Source: Bacilli bacterium
Lineage (GTDB): Bacteria; Bacillota_I; Bacilli_A; RF39; UBA660
DNA length: 64,000 bases
Assembly (NCBI GenBank): GCA_900772415.1
Contig: CAAHEC010000003.1
Span: 1 to 64,000, forward strand
Direction: 5' to 3'
The translations under genes were made by a program, and so were the position numbers. Each line of letters starts with the position of its first letter. The stretch's first letter is position 1. Positions 33,539-43,029 of this stretch are shown here, one piece after another. The notes under the pieces are model-generated. The model had not been told where the DNA came from. It saw only the letters and a program-made list of their open reading frames with translations, and searched no databases.

Positions 33539-35794
33539 ATGTTTGTTAACTTTAGTGAAGAAGTAAGACACATATTAAAACAAGCAGAAAGGGAAAAAGA
33601 AGAATTAAATCATCCATATATAGGTAGTGAGCACTTATTTTTGTCTGTTTTAAAAGAAAGTAAATTAATACCATTCTTTAAAAAATATGATCTTAGTTAT
33701 AACAATTTTAAAAATAAATTAATTTCTTTGGTTGGTATTGGTACAAAGCCAAGTAGTTTTACGCTTTATACTCCACTTTTAAAAAGAGCATTAGAAAACT
33801 CAGTAATACAAGCTAGAGAAGAAAAAAATAAAGATGTAACAATTGAAATAGTTGTTTTATCCATATTAGATGAAGCTGATGGTGTTGCAAGTGCCGTCTT
33901 AAATACCTTAAACATAAACGTTAATAAAATGTATTTTGATCTAAAAAACAAAAAGACAGTAAAGGGATTAAAAAGAAAAAAATTAATGTTAGAGGAAATT
34001 GGTACAGATATTACTAAATTGGCCAAGGAAAGAAAATTAGATCCTGTTATAGGTAGAAGTTTAGAGATAAAAAAAACAATTGAAATATTACTTAGAAGAA
34101 AGAAAAATAATCCTATATTAATAGGTCCAGCTGGAGTTGGTAAGACAGCTATTGTAGAAGGCATTGCAAATCTTATAGCAACTTCTAATACACCAGACTA
34201 TTTAAAGAATAAAAGAATAATATCTCTTAATATATTCTCTTTGGTATCAGGAACTAAATACCGAGGTGAATTTGAAGAAAAAATGAAAATACTTATAAAG
34301 GAATTAGAAGATAATCCCGACGTTATTTTATTTTTAGATGAAATTCATACTATTGTTGGTGCTGGTGGTGCAGAAGGTGCAATAGATGCTTCAAACATAT
34401 TTAAACCAGCACTAGCTCGTGGAAATGTTAGAATAATAGGAGCAACAACTCTTGATGAATATAAAAAATTTATAGAACCGGATGCGGCTCTTGCAAGACG
34501 TTTTCAAAGTGTGTTAGTTGAAGAACCTTCTTTGGATAATGTTATTAAAATATTATATGGAATAAAACCTTTGTATGAAAAATATCATCATATAAAAGTT
34601 CCTAATTACTTAGTAAAAGATATAGCAATTTTATCTAATAAATATTTGAGTAATAGATTTGAACCTGATAGATCAATTGATATATTAGATGAAGCTTGTG
34701 CAAGTTGCTCTATTACAAAGACAAAAGAAGATAAGTCGTTAGAAAACTTTAAAAATAGATTAAAAAGTATAAAACAAGCTAAGTCAAATGCCTTGAAAAA
34801 TAGCGATTTTAAAAATGCATATGAATTAACTAAAGAAGAAAAACAAATAAGTGAAAAAATTAAGAATAAAAAACAAACTAAAAAAGTAATAACAAAAGAA
34901 GATATAATAAAAATAATAAAAAGGAAGGGTAACATAAACTTCTTTGATATAGATAATAAAAGAAAAGAATTTTATGATGAGTTAAAAAAATATTTAAAAG
35001 ATATTATTATAGGTCAAGATAGTATAATAGATGAATTGGTTAAATCTTTGAGAAAAAAAGAATTACTTAAGAGTAATAAATGTTATTCTATTTTAATTAG
35101 AGGTCCTAAAGCAACCGGTAAATCTCTTTTGGCAAGAAAATATTTAGAAAAATTAGTAAATGAAAAAAATATTATAGAAATAGATGCTTCTTTATATACA
35201 GATAGTCATTTCATAAGTAAATTAATTGGAACAACAGCAGGATATGTAGGCTATGATAATAAAAATAATATATTTGAAAAAATAAGGACTAATCCAAATT
35301 CTGCTGTTATAGTTGATAACTTTGACAAGGGATGTATAGAGTTTAAAAATTTATTTTATAGAATACTAAAAAACGGTAAAATAGAAGATGCAACATCCAA
35401 AATGATAGATTTTAATAATACTGTATTAGTATTTATAAATGATAATTTAAATACTTGTAAAAACGTTGGATTTAACTCAATAACAGATAATAGTAAGAAA
35501 GAAACTGAACTTGAAAAATTAGTTTCAATAAGTATTTGTTTAACAAAGCCGAATGAAGAGGACACGAAAAAAATAATAAGAAATAATATAAATAAAATAA
35601 TAAATAATTTTCCTTATGTAAATATTACTTATGATGAAAAAATAGTTGATTACGTATATAAAAAGATATCATGTGATGGTGATTTTTCTAATTTAAAAAT
35701 GATATTAGATGACTTATTTTTAAAAAAGGTAGTAGACTCAATATTAGAAAATAAAACTAGAGTAGACATAACGTGTGACACTATAAAAATATAG
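33539..35794 (+). CDS. clpC: ClpC-like AAA+ unfoldase with degenerate second ATPase ring
   Basis: 751 residues, shorter than the usual 810-850. The Clp-N repeat domain (1-140, SEEVRHILKQAEREKEELNH, IGSEHLFLSVLKES) and the first AAA+ module are intact: Walker A GPAGVGKT (about 196-203), LFLDEIHTIVGAGGAEG and LARRFQSVLVEEPS. The second module is altered. Its Walker A is GPKATGKS (about 522-529), and Walker B reads VIVDNFDK, so the catalytic Glu of DE is Asn; the segment with the arginine finger (usually FRPEFINR) is absent. The ClpP-docking loop VGFN (about residue 643) remains. It probably feeds the ClpP encoded at 38225. A C-terminal cut or clpB identity is less likely because of that VGF loop. 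Confidence 0.85.
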   Translation: MFVNFSEEVRHILKQAEREKEELNHPYIGSEHLFLSVLKESKLIPFFKKYDLSYNNFKNKLISLVGIGTKPSSFTLYTPLLKRALENSVIQAREEKNKDVTIEIVVLSILDEADGVASAVLNTLNINVNKMYFDLKNKKTVKGLKRKKLMLEEIGTDITKLAKERKLDPVIGRSLEIKKTIEILLRRKKNNPILIGPAGVGKTAIVEGIANLIATSNTPDYLKNKRIISLNIFSLVSGTKYRGEFEEKMKILIKELEDNPDVILFLDEIHTIVGAGGAEGAIDASNIFKPALARGNVRIIGATTLDEYKKFIEPDAALARRFQSVLVEEPSLDNVIKILYGIKPLYEKYHHIKVPNYLVKDIAILSNKYLSNRFEPDRSIDILDEACASCSITKTKEDKSLENFKNRLKSIKQAKSNALKNSDFKNAYELTKEEKQISEKIKNKKQTKKVITKEDIIKIIKRKGNINFFDIDNKRKEFYDELKKYLKDIIIGQDSIIDELVKSLRKKELLKSNKCYSILIRGPKATGKSLLARKYLEKLVNEKNIIEIDASLYTDSHFISKLIGTTAGYVGYDNKNNIFEKIRTNPNSAVIVDNFDKGCIEFKNLFYRILKNGKIEDATSKMIDFNNTVLVFINDNLNTCKNVGFNSITDNSKKETELEKLVSISICLTKPNEEDTKKIIRNNINKIINNFPYVNITYDEKIVDYVYKKISCDGDFSNLKMILDDLFLKKVVDSILENKTRVDITCDTIKI

Positions 35795-35841
35795 GATATC
35801 ATTTTTATTAAAAAACGTTTTATTTAATCATACATTTATTG

Positions 35842-35847
35842 TATAAT
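35842..35847 (+). promoter_or_regulatory. cysS promoter -10
   Basis: TATAAT 28 bases before the start codon; no clear -35. Confidence 0.5.
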
Positions 35848-35869
35848 TAATAAAAGAGGAGTGATGAAA

Positions 35870-37264
35870 ATGAAATTATATAATACACTTACAAGAAAAG
35901 TTGAAAAATTTATTCCCAATAATAAAAATAAAATTAATATGTATACATGTGGCCCTACTGTTTATCATTATGCACATATAGGAAATCTTAGAAGTTATAT
36001 AATGGAAGATGTTTTGGAAAAAACACTTATTTATAATGGCTATAATGTTAATCGTGTAATGAATATTACTGATGTAGGACACTTATCAAGTGATTCTGAC
36101 ACTGGTGAAGATAAGATGGTAAAAAGTGCTAAAAAGGCACATAAAAGTGTTTTAGATATAGCAAAATTTTATACCGAAGCTTTCTTTGATGATTTTAAAA
36201 AGCTTAACATTAAAAAGCCAGAAACGATAGCTCCAGCAACTAATTATATTAGTGAATACATACATTTAATTAGTGTATTATTAGAAAAAGGATATGCATA
36301 TATATCTGGTAGTAACGTATATTTTGATACATCAAAAATAACTGATTATTATGTTTTGACAAATCATAAGGAAGATGAAATGGTAGTTGGCGTAAGAGAT
36401 GGCGTTGAAAATGATGTAAATAAACGTAACCAGGCTGATTTTGTTTTATGGTTTACTAAGTCTAAATTTGAAGATCAAGAACTTAAATGGGAATCACCTT
36501 GGGGATTAGGATACCCAGGCTGGCATATCGAGTGTTCATGTATTAGTATGAAACACTGCGGGGAACACCTTGATATTCATTGTGGTGGTGTTGATAATAT
36601 ATTTCCACATCACACTAATGAAATTGCACAAAGCGAAGCTTATTTAGGACATAAATGGTGTAATTACTGGGTACACTGTGAACACTTAAATGATAAAAAT
36701 GGTAAGATGAGTAAGAGCAATGGAGATTTTTTAACTGTATCATTGCTTGAAGAAAAAGGCTATAATCCACTTTCATATAGATTAATGTGTTTACAATCTC
36801 ATTATAGAAAACAACTTGTTTTTACTTATGAAAATTTAGATAATGCAGAAAAAGCATATAAAAAATTAAAACAAAAAACTTTATCATTAACTAATGATGG
36901 AATGGTAGATGAAAATAATTTTAATAAATATAATAAAGAATTTAAATCTTGTATTAATGATGATATGAATACGTCTAGTAGTTTAACTGTTTTATATGAC
37001 GTATTAAAAGATGATTCTTTAAATGATGCAACTAAAAAAGCATTAGTAGAATCATTTGATAATGTTTTATCTCTCGATTTATTAAAAGAAAATAAAAAAA
37101 TAGCAGATGATGAACTTATAAAATATGTTCAAGAACAAATAAATTTAAGATTAGAAGCAAAGAAAAATAAAGACTTTCAAACTGCGGATAAAATAAGAGA
37201 TGAATTGTTAGAAAAAGGGATTAGTCTTAAGGATACTAAAGAAGGAACTACTTGGAATTATTAA
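35870..37264 (+). CDS. cysS: cysteine-tRNA ligase
   Basis: 464 residues of a class I synthetase. It has the zinc/Cys-binding TCGPTVYHYAHIGNLRSY (HIGN is the HIGH motif), WHIECSCISMK, the zinc ligands in HCGGVDNIFPHHTNE and KMSKSNGDF as the KMSKS loop. A helical anticodon-binding end follows. ATG 35870 is correctly spaced from AGAGGAG; two upstream in-frame starts (35861 GTG, 35864 ATG) overlap that site. Confidence 0.97.
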   Translation: MKLYNTLTRKVEKFIPNNKNKINMYTCGPTVYHYAHIGNLRSYIMEDVLEKTLIYNGYNVNRVMNITDVGHLSSDSDTGEDKMVKSAKKAHKSVLDIAKFYTEAFFDDFKKLNIKKPETIAPATNYISEYIHLISVLLEKGYAYISGSNVYFDTSKITDYYVLTNHKEDEMVVGVRDGVENDVNKRNQADFVLWFTKSKFEDQELKWESPWGLGYPGWHIECSCISMKHCGEHLDIHCGGVDNIFPHHTNEIAQSEAYLGHKWCNYWVHCEHLNDKNGKMSKSNGDFLTVSLLEEKGYNPLSYRLMCLQSHYRKQLVFTYENLDNAEKAYKKLKQKTLSLTNDGMVDENNFNKYNKEFKSCINDDMNTSSSLTVLYDVLKDDSLNDATKKALVESFDNVLSLDLLKENKKIADDELIKYVQEQINLRLEAKKNKDFQTADKIRDELLEKGISLKDTKEGTTWNY

Positions 37265-37290
37265 ATTTAACTTATTAAGGGATAAATAAT

Positions 37291-37499
37291 AAGGTATTTG
37301 ATATTATAAATTTATTTAAATACAACGACTTAATAGTAATCGTAGATTTAGATAAAAATAGTAAATTATTTCTAGAATTTAAGAAGCAAAATATAAAATA
37401 TGATTCATTTTTAATGAAGATGAAGTTAATATAGCTTATGATCCAAAAAAGTATTCTGATATTAAACTTTTAATATCAAAAAAACTAAATAATAAATAG
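37291..37499 (+). pseudogene. frameshifted remnant of a small unknown gene
   Basis: Reading from 37291 gives KVFDIINLFKYNDLIVIVDL and continues to a TAG near 37432. A shift of frame near 37412-37417 restores a sensible ending (EDEVNIAYDPKKYSDIKLLI, then SKKLNNK and TAG at 37497-37499). No start codon exists at its head, and a TAA lies five codons upstream. It therefore looks like the tail of a decayed gene of about 70 codons or more. No family recognised. Confidence 0.45.
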
Positions 37500-37541
37500 A
37501 ATAAAATACAATTTATGATACATACTATAATTGGTGATATT

Positions 37542-38048
37542 ATGTATTATTTAAATTGTTTTTTTATATATTCTATTCTTGGACATTTAATTGAGACAAT
37601 AATTTCCATAATAACTAAAACTAATTATAAAAGTGGTTTTTTGTATGGTTGGTGGACTCCTGTTTATGGTATTGGAGTAGTTATAATACTTTTTATATCA
37701 GAATATTTATTTAAAAACTTACATATGAATCGTTTTGTAGAAACTATTATTGTGTTTTTTGTTGTTTCTATAGTCTTATCTAGTATAGAAGCGTTAGGTG
37801 GGGTTTTAATAGAAAAAATTTTTGGTGAGGTCTTTTGGGATTACTCATCACACAGATTTCATATAGGTCATTATATATCGTTAGAAATGACTCTGGTTTG
37901 GGGTTTTAGTAGTGTTGTTTTTATATACATTATTAATCCTTTATTAGAAGGTATTATAAAAAAGATACCACCTTTTATAACGATTATTCTTGTGATACTA
38001 TTTTTGTTTGATTGTACTAAGACGTTTATAGATAAGAGAAAAAGTTAA
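37542..38048 (+). CDS. putative ABC transporter permease, CmpB/DUF1113 family (PF06541-like)
   Basis: 168 residues with five membrane segments. The family opening is recognisable (MYYLNCFFIYSILGHLIETI), followed by KSGFLYGWWTPVYGIGV, EALGGVLIEKIFGEVFWDYS and HIGHYISLEMTLVWGF. Function unproven; usually annotated as an ABC-transporter type IV membrane protein. ATG 37542 is chosen because family members begin with a short MYY-type N-terminus and TTGGTGAT lies before it; an ATG at 37515 has no ribosome site. Confidence 0.8.
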   Translation: MYYLNCFFIYSILGHLIETIISIITKTNYKSGFLYGWWTPVYGIGVVIILFISEYLFKNLHMNRFVETIIVFFVVSIVLSSIEALGGVLIEKIFGEVFWDYSSHRFHIGHYISLEMTLVWGFSSVVFIYIINPLLEGIIKKIPPFITIILVILFLFDCTKTFIDKRKS

Positions 38049-38083
38049 TACAAAGTTTGTTTGTCTAAACTTGACGAACAATT

Positions 38084-38197
38084 TATAAAAACTTGCAAAA
38101 AAGAAAAAACTTTAATAAAAGATATTTCAAAGTAAGTATAGATGTAATTGCAAAAACAACTGGTATTACTAAAGAACAAATTGAAACATTAAAATAA
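38084..38197 (+). pseudogene. C-terminal remnant resembling Rpn/PD-(D/E)XK transposase-family nuclease
   Basis: An open stretch without a credible start encodes NFNKRYFKVSIDVIAKTTGI followed by TKEQIETLK and a stop. The closing pattern (I-D-x-IAK-x-TG-[IL]-[ST]-KE-x-I-x-x-L) is the habitual tail of Rpn/PDDEXK_2 family proteins. The preceding 35 codons are Lys/Asn-rich. I read it as the end of a decayed mobile-type nuclease gene; a short length makes this tentative. Confidence 0.45.
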
Positions 38198-38228
38198 ACG
38201 TAAGACTCTATTTTGTCTTACGTTTTAT
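38196..38228. terminator. terminator of clpP (bidirectional)
   Basis: A perfect 11-bp stem (38196-38206 with 38215-38225), an 8-base loop and flanking A and T runs. Confidence 0.8.
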
Positions 38229-38794
38229 AATATCTTATCAACTAAACCATATTCAAGTGCATCAGAAGCATTTAAATAATAGTCTCTTTCTGTATCTTTT
38301 TCAATTTCTTTTATATCTTTGCCGGTTTTTTCAGATAGTATTTTATTTAATTTTTTTCTTAGATAAAGAATTCTATCTGCTACTATTTTTATTTCTGTTG
38401 CTTGTCCTTTAACACCACCTAGGGGTTGATGAATCATGACCTCAGCATTTGGTAATATGTATCTTTTATCTTTTTTTCCACTTGCAAGTAAGACAGATGC
38501 CATTGAGGCCGCCATACCAACACATATTGTTGTTACGTCACTTTTTATATAATTCATGGTATCATATATAGCCATACCAGAAGTTATGTTTCCACCAGGA
38601 CTATTTATATATAAATTAATATCATCATGATTTCTTGAGTCTAAAAAAAGCAACTGACTTATTACACTATTTGCAAGATCATCATCAATTTCACCACTTA
38701 CGAATATAATTCTATCTTTTAATAATCTAGAATATATATCATAGGCTCTTTCACCAGCATTTGTTTTTTCAATAACAGTTGGAATTAAATTCAT
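38225..38794 (-). CDS. clpP: ATP-dependent Clp protease proteolytic subunit
   Basis: 189-residue serine protease that forms the double heptameric chamber used by ClpC/ClpX. The N-terminus is LIPTVIEKTNAGERAYDIYS; Ser lies in GMAASMASVLLASG, His in AEVMIHQPLGG and the Asp further on (DRILYLRKKLN region, then EKDTERDYYLNASDALEYGL). Full length. It is transcribed opposite to its neighbours. No CtsR-type operator was recognised in its upstream region. Confidence 0.97.
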   Translation of the reverse strand: MNLIPTVIEKTNAGERAYDIYSRLLKDRIIFVSGEIDDDLANSVISQLLFLDSRNHDDINLYINSPGGNITSGMAIYDTMNYIKSDVTTICVGMAASMASVLLASGKKDKRYILPNAEVMIHQPLGGVKGQATEIKIVADRILYLRKKLNKILSEKTGKDIKEIEKDTERDYYLNASDALEYGLVDKIL

Positions 38795-38914
38795 TTTTCT
38801 ATCACCCTAGTAATATTATGTATAGTAAGTTAACAAATATTACCTAAAAAATTGTGACTTTTTTCTATATTTTTGTTATTATATTATTAGGATAAAATAA
38901 GAGGGTGATTTAAG

Positions 38915-40573
38915 ATGTCTTTAATTAAAGTTAAATATAAAAATGAAGAAAAAGAATATGAGAAAGGCATATTAATAAGTGAAATAGCAGAGAAATATAA
39001 AGATGACTATAAACATGATATATTAGTTGCAACGGTGGATAATAGAGTAACCAGCTTAGATACCAAATTAAATAAAAATTGTACACTTGATTTTTGTGAT
39101 ATTTCATCTCATAGTGGTCATGTTGCATATGAAAAGGGTATTTTTTTCTTATTTAGTGTGGCGGTAAGAGAAATTCTTAATTGTGATGTTAAATTACTTC
39201 ACTCTTTAGATAAAGGAGTATATGGAGAGATACTTACAAATAATTTAATATCTGAAGTTACAATAGAAAAAATAAAGATTAAAATGAAAGAACTTTGTAG
39301 TAGCAATTTACCTATAACTAAAATAATGGTATCTAGGATAGATGCTATAGAATACTATAATAAAATAAATCAAATGGATAAGGCAAATTCACTTAGGTAC
39401 ATTAGTAACTCTAGCATAAGTCTTTATAAGCTTTCTGATACTTTAGATTTCTTTTATGGTATATTGCCAAATAATACTAAATTATTAAAAAAATTCAACG
39501 TTAAATTTTTAAAAGATAATAAATTTGTTCTTATGATACCGGATAGAACGAATTTTGACTTTTTTGAAAATTTCAAACTAATTAAAGATGAAAAATTACT
39601 AAGTTCACTAGAAGAAAATGATAAATATTTAGAAAGTTTAAAGATAAATACTTCTGTTGAACTAAACAAAATGATTTCAAGTGGTAACTATGGTGATTTA
39701 ATAAGAGTAAGTGAGGCTATATCTAATAATGAACTTTTTGATATTGCAGATAAAATAAGTAAAGAAAAAGATTTAAAAGTAGTTTTAATAACTGGCCCTT
39801 CTTCATCTGGTAAAACTACAACTGCTAGAAAATTGACTTTATTTTTAAAAAGCAAGGGATTAAGTCCTATACCAATTTCAGTTGATGATTTTTATATGGA
39901 TATGAAAGATCGTGTATTAGACGAAAATGGAGAACCAGAAAAAGAAAAAATAGATGCAATAGATACTAGCTTATTTAATAAGAAAATATCAGAACTGTTA
40001 AATAAAAAAGAAGTTTATATGCCAAAGTATAATTTTATAAAAGGTGAAAAAGAATATGATGAAAAAGTAACTAAAATGGAAGATAATAGTGTTTTAGTTA
40101 TAGAAGGTATTCACGCTTTTAATGAACAGTTAACTGAGATGATACCTGATAAGAATAAATTTAAGATATTCATATGTCCTTTAACTCCACTTAATATAGA
40201 TAATCACAATATATTTAAATCGGTTGATAATAGATTATTAAGAAGAATAGTAAGAGATAATATGACAAGGGGAACAAGTGCTAATGTAACACTTAAATTA
40301 TGGGAAAATGTAAGAAAAGAGGAAGAAAAAAATATAATTCCTTACATGAGGGATGCCGATGTTATATTTAATACATCTTTAGCATATGAATTAGGAGTTT
40401 TAAAAACTTATGCTGAACCTCTTTTATTTTCTGTGTTAGAAGATGATCCTAATTATGATGAGGCAATAAGATTAATTAACTTGTTTAGAGTTATTTTAAG
40501 CATGCCAAGTGAAAATGTTCCATTTGATTCAATAATAAGAGAGTTTATAGGAGGAAGTTGTTTTAAAGATTAA
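38915..40573 (+). CDS. nucleoside (uridine) kinase with N-terminal TGS and ThrRS-like domains
   Basis: 552 residues. A TGS-like domain (1-60) is followed by a tRNA-synthetase second additional domain-like region (HSGHVAYEKGIFFLFSVAVR, about 65-240). The C-terminal uridine kinase/phosphoribulokinase domain (about 285-552) has Walker A GPSSSGKTTTARKL, ISVDDFYMD and LVIEGIHAFNEQL, then RRIVRDNMTRGTSA. This fusion is common in Bacillota and Bacteroidota and annotated as nucleoside kinase. The start is set by AGAGGGTGAT. Confidence 0.9.
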   Translation: MSLIKVKYKNEEKEYEKGILISEIAEKYKDDYKHDILVATVDNRVTSLDTKLNKNCTLDFCDISSHSGHVAYEKGIFFLFSVAVREILNCDVKLLHSLDKGVYGEILTNNLISEVTIEKIKIKMKELCSSNLPITKIMVSRIDAIEYYNKINQMDKANSLRYISNSSISLYKLSDTLDFFYGILPNNTKLLKKFNVKFLKDNKFVLMIPDRTNFDFFENFKLIKDEKLLSSLEENDKYLESLKINTSVELNKMISSGNYGDLIRVSEAISNNELFDIADKISKEKDLKVVLITGPSSSGKTTTARKLTLFLKSKGLSPIPISVDDFYMDMKDRVLDENGEPEKEKIDAIDTSLFNKKISELLNKKEVYMPKYNFIKGEKEYDEKVTKMEDNSVLVIEGIHAFNEQLTEMIPDKNKFKIFICPLTPLNIDNHNIFKSVDNRLLRRIVRDNMTRGTSANVTLKLWENVRKEEEKNIIPYMRDADVIFNTSLAYELGVLKTYAEPLLFSVLEDDPNYDEAIRLINLFRVILSMPSENVPFDSIIREFIGGSCFKD

Positions 40574-40610
40574 CTAATGGTACAATATAATAAAGAAAGG
40601 AAAATGATAT

Positions 40611-41618
40611 ATGGCAATTAATGTAGCAATAAATGGTTTTGGAAGAATAGGAAGATTAGTTTTTAGGCTTATGACGGAAGATAAAGATTTTAATATAGTA
40701 GCAATAAACGATCTAACTAATCCAGATGAACTTGCCTATTTACTTAAATATGATACTTCTCATAGAAGGTATAAAGTAGATGAGATAACAAGCGATCAAG
40801 AAAACATAATAGTTGATGGTAAAAAAATTAGGGTTTATAAGGAAAGTGATCCAACTAAATTACCTTGGAAAGATTTAGATATTGATTTAGTATTTGAGTG
40901 TACTGGTTTTTTTACAAGTAAGGAAAAGGCGGAAGCACATATAAAAGCAGGGGCTAAAAAAGTAATTATTTCTGCACCAGCTAAAGGAGATTTAAAAACC
41001 ATAGTATATAATGTTAATCACAGAATATTAACTGGTGATGAAAAAATTATTAGTGCTGCAAGTTGTACTACTAATTGTTTAGCACCAGTAATGAAATTAT
41101 TATGTGATAATTATGGTGTTGAAAAAGGTTTTATGACAACGGTTCACGCATACACCAACGATCAGTCAACACTTGATGTTGCCCATAAAAAAGGCTTTAT
41201 GTCAAGAAGGGGAAGGGCGGCCGCGGCAAATATTGTTCCTGCGACAACTGGAGCGGCTAGTGCAATAGGCCTTGTAATTCCTGAACTTAAAGGTAGACTA
41301 GATGGAACTGCTATGAGAGTTGGTGTGACGACCGGATCAGTTATAGATTTAACCTTGGAATTAAAGAAAAAAGTAACAAAAGAAGAAATAAACTATTTAT
41401 TTAAATCTAATCAATCTGAAACGATTAAGTACACAGAAGATCCAATTGTATCTAGTGATGTAATTGGTATTAAATGTGGTAGTTTAGTAGATGGTTTATT
41501 AACTAATATAGTAGAAGTGGATAATAAACAATTAGTAAAAATAGTTGCTTGGTATGATAATGAGATGAGCTATTCATCTCAAATGGTAAGATGTGCTAAA
41601 TACTTCGCAAATAAGTAA
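40611..41618 (+). CDS. gap: type I glyceraldehyde-3-phosphate dehydrogenase
   Basis: 335 residues. NAD-binding INGFGRIGRLVFRLM, the catalytic SAASCTTNCLAPV cysteine, the His of TVHAYTNDQ, and the C-terminal WYDNEMSYSSQMVR are all present. The NAD-selective Asn-Asp after strand 2 (AINDLT) suggests the glycolytic, NAD-dependent enzyme. Its own promoter (TATAAT just upstream) and terminator make it a single gene, with pgk 1.4 kb further on. Confidence 0.98.
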   Translation: MAINVAINGFGRIGRLVFRLMTEDKDFNIVAINDLTNPDELAYLLKYDTSHRRYKVDEITSDQENIIVDGKKIRVYKESDPTKLPWKDLDIDLVFECTGFFTSKEKAEAHIKAGAKKVIISAPAKGDLKTIVYNVNHRILTGDEKIISAASCTTNCLAPVMKLLCDNYGVEKGFMTTVHAYTNDQSTLDVAHKKGFMSRRGRAAAANIVPATTGAASAIGLVIPELKGRLDGTAMRVGVTTGSVIDLTLELKKKVTKEEINYLFKSNQSETIKYTEDPIVSSDVIGIKCGSLVDGLLTNIVEVDNKQLVKIVAWYDNEMSYSSQMVRCAKYFANK

Positions 41619-41641
41619 AGTTCCTATAAGGAACTTTTTAG
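41617..41641 (+). terminator. gap terminator
   Basis: Nine-bp stem AAAGTTCCT/AGGAACTTT (41617-41625 with 41629-41637), 3-base loop, T-run. Confidence 0.8.
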
Positions 41642-41701
41642 TTTCTTATTTTTATATTTCATGTTATAATTATCTTGTAAAAATAAAGAAGGTGGTTAAA
41701 A

Positions 41702-42982
41702 TTGAACGAATTTAATTATTCTACTGATGTAGAGTATGAAACTAAACCTAAGAAAAAGTTTCAAATAACGAGGGGCATGCTTATACTTATAATAGTTATT
41801 TTGGTTATTTTAATTACTGGAATAGTAATAATAGTTAAAAACGTAATTAATAAACAGAAAGAAACATATACTATAAATGATTTTAATAGATTGGAACAGA
41901 GAATGAGTGAGGAAGCTCAAGTTTATGTATCCCAAAAAAATATTGTTTTGACAGATTTAGAAACAAAAATAGATTTGTCCGTGTTGTTAGAAAAAAACGG
42001 AGGAAACATTGATTCTAATAAAGTAAAAGCATCTAAAATTTGTTCTGGTTATGTTATAGTTTCAACAAACATTAACTATAAGTCTTATATAAAGTGCGGT
42101 AATTTGTATACTACAACGGGTTACGTAAGTAATGATGTAACTACTACTAAGGAAGTTAAAACGACAACACAAGATAAAGAAAAGCCTACTATAACTTTAA
42201 TAGGTGAAGATACAATGAATATAAACATTAATACTAAGTTTGTTGATCCAGGTGTAAAAGCTATTGATAATATAGATGGTGATATAACATCTAAAGTAAT
42301 AAAAGAAGGAAGAGTAGATACAAGCAAGACAGGTACTTATGTAATTATTTATAAGGTACAAGATAGAGCTAAAAATGAGGCTACTATAAAAAGAACCATT
42401 AATGTAATAAATGTTAGAACAACAACTAAAGAAGTGGCTACGACAAGACAAAACAAGACAACAAAAAAGACTGTAGTTACAACAAGAAGGGTAACTACCC
42501 CTCCTACTATTATTTTAAGAGGACAAAATCCTATAACAATTATTTTAGGTAGCAATTATAATGATCCTGGATATTATGCAACTGACTGCTTCTCAAATGA
42601 TATAACATCCAGAGTAAGAGTATCAGGTAACTTAGATACTTCTAAAGAGGGGAGATATTATATCAATTACAATGTAACTGATAATTATGGAAATAAGGCT
42701 AGTAAAACTAGAACTGTTATTGTAAAAAGAAAAACAATTGAATTATCTGGAATAAATGTATCTCCAAATGCTATTACTTTAACAAGAGGCCAAACATATA
42801 CCTTAACCGTTTATTTTACTCCTAATGATGCAACAAATAAAAGTGTAACGTGGAGTAGTGATGATCCTGTAGTTGCAACAGTAAGTAATGGAGTTATAAC
42901 TGCAAGACAAAGGGGTAGAGCCATAATTAAAGTAACCGCTTACAATGGAAAATATTCAAGTACAATAGTAACTGTAAAATAG
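41702..42982 (+). CDS. membrane-anchored surface protein with Ig-like domains
   Basis: 426 residues, TTG start after AGAAGGTGG. A cytoplasmic head (1-26) is followed by a membrane segment (27-47). The outer part has a region with two Cys (about 119-137), a Thr-rich linker (TTTKEVKTTTQDKEK), then two DUF5011-type Ig domains (about 161-240 and 270-345; FVDPGVKAIDNIDGDITSKV and YNDPGYYATDCFSNDITSRV) and a C-terminal BIG2-type domain (about 348-426, WSSDDPVVATVSNGVITARQ). No LPxTG signal is seen, so it stays as a type II membrane protein. Adhesion or wall binding is inferred. Confidence 0.85.
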   Translation: MNEFNYSTDVEYETKPKKKFQITRGMLILIIVILVILITGIVIIVKNVINKQKETYTINDFNRLEQRMSEEAQVYVSQKNIVLTDLETKIDLSVLLEKNGGNIDSNKVKASKICSGYVIVSTNINYKSYIKCGNLYTTTGYVSNDVTTTKEVKTTTQDKEKPTITLIGEDTMNININTKFVDPGVKAIDNIDGDITSKVIKEGRVDTSKTGTYVIIYKVQDRAKNEATIKRTINVINVRTTTKEVATTRQNKTTKKTVVTTRRVTTPPTIILRGQNPITIILGSNYNDPGYYATDCFSNDITSRVRVSGNLDTSKEGRYYINYNVTDNYGNKASKTRTVIVKRKTIELSGINVSPNAITLTRGQTYTLTVYFTPNDATNKSVTWSSDDPVVATVSNGVITARQRGRAIIKVTAYNGKYSSTIVTVK

Positions 42983-43003
42983 GAATTAAATTCCTATTTT
43001 TTT
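42977..43003 (+). terminator. terminator of the Ig-like protein gene
   Basis: Nine-bp perfect stem (42977-42985 with 42991-42999) containing the stop codon, 5-base loop, T-run; the pgk -10 begins only a few bases later. Confidence 0.8.
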
Positions 43004-43004
43004 A

Positions 43005-43013
43005 TGATATAAT
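43005..43013 (+). promoter_or_regulatory. pgk promoter -10
   Basis: Extended -10 TGATATAAT (TATAAT 43008-43013). The predicted start of transcription (near 43020) is only about 10 bases before the GTG start, so the leader is little more than the ribosome site. Confidence 0.6.
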
Positions 43014-43029
43014 TGAATTGGAGGGTAAC

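Noticed and set aside
37526..37531. TATAAT before the CmpB-like gene as its promoter
   Set aside because: It lies only 10 bases before ATG 37542, which would leave no room for the ribosome site in the transcript.
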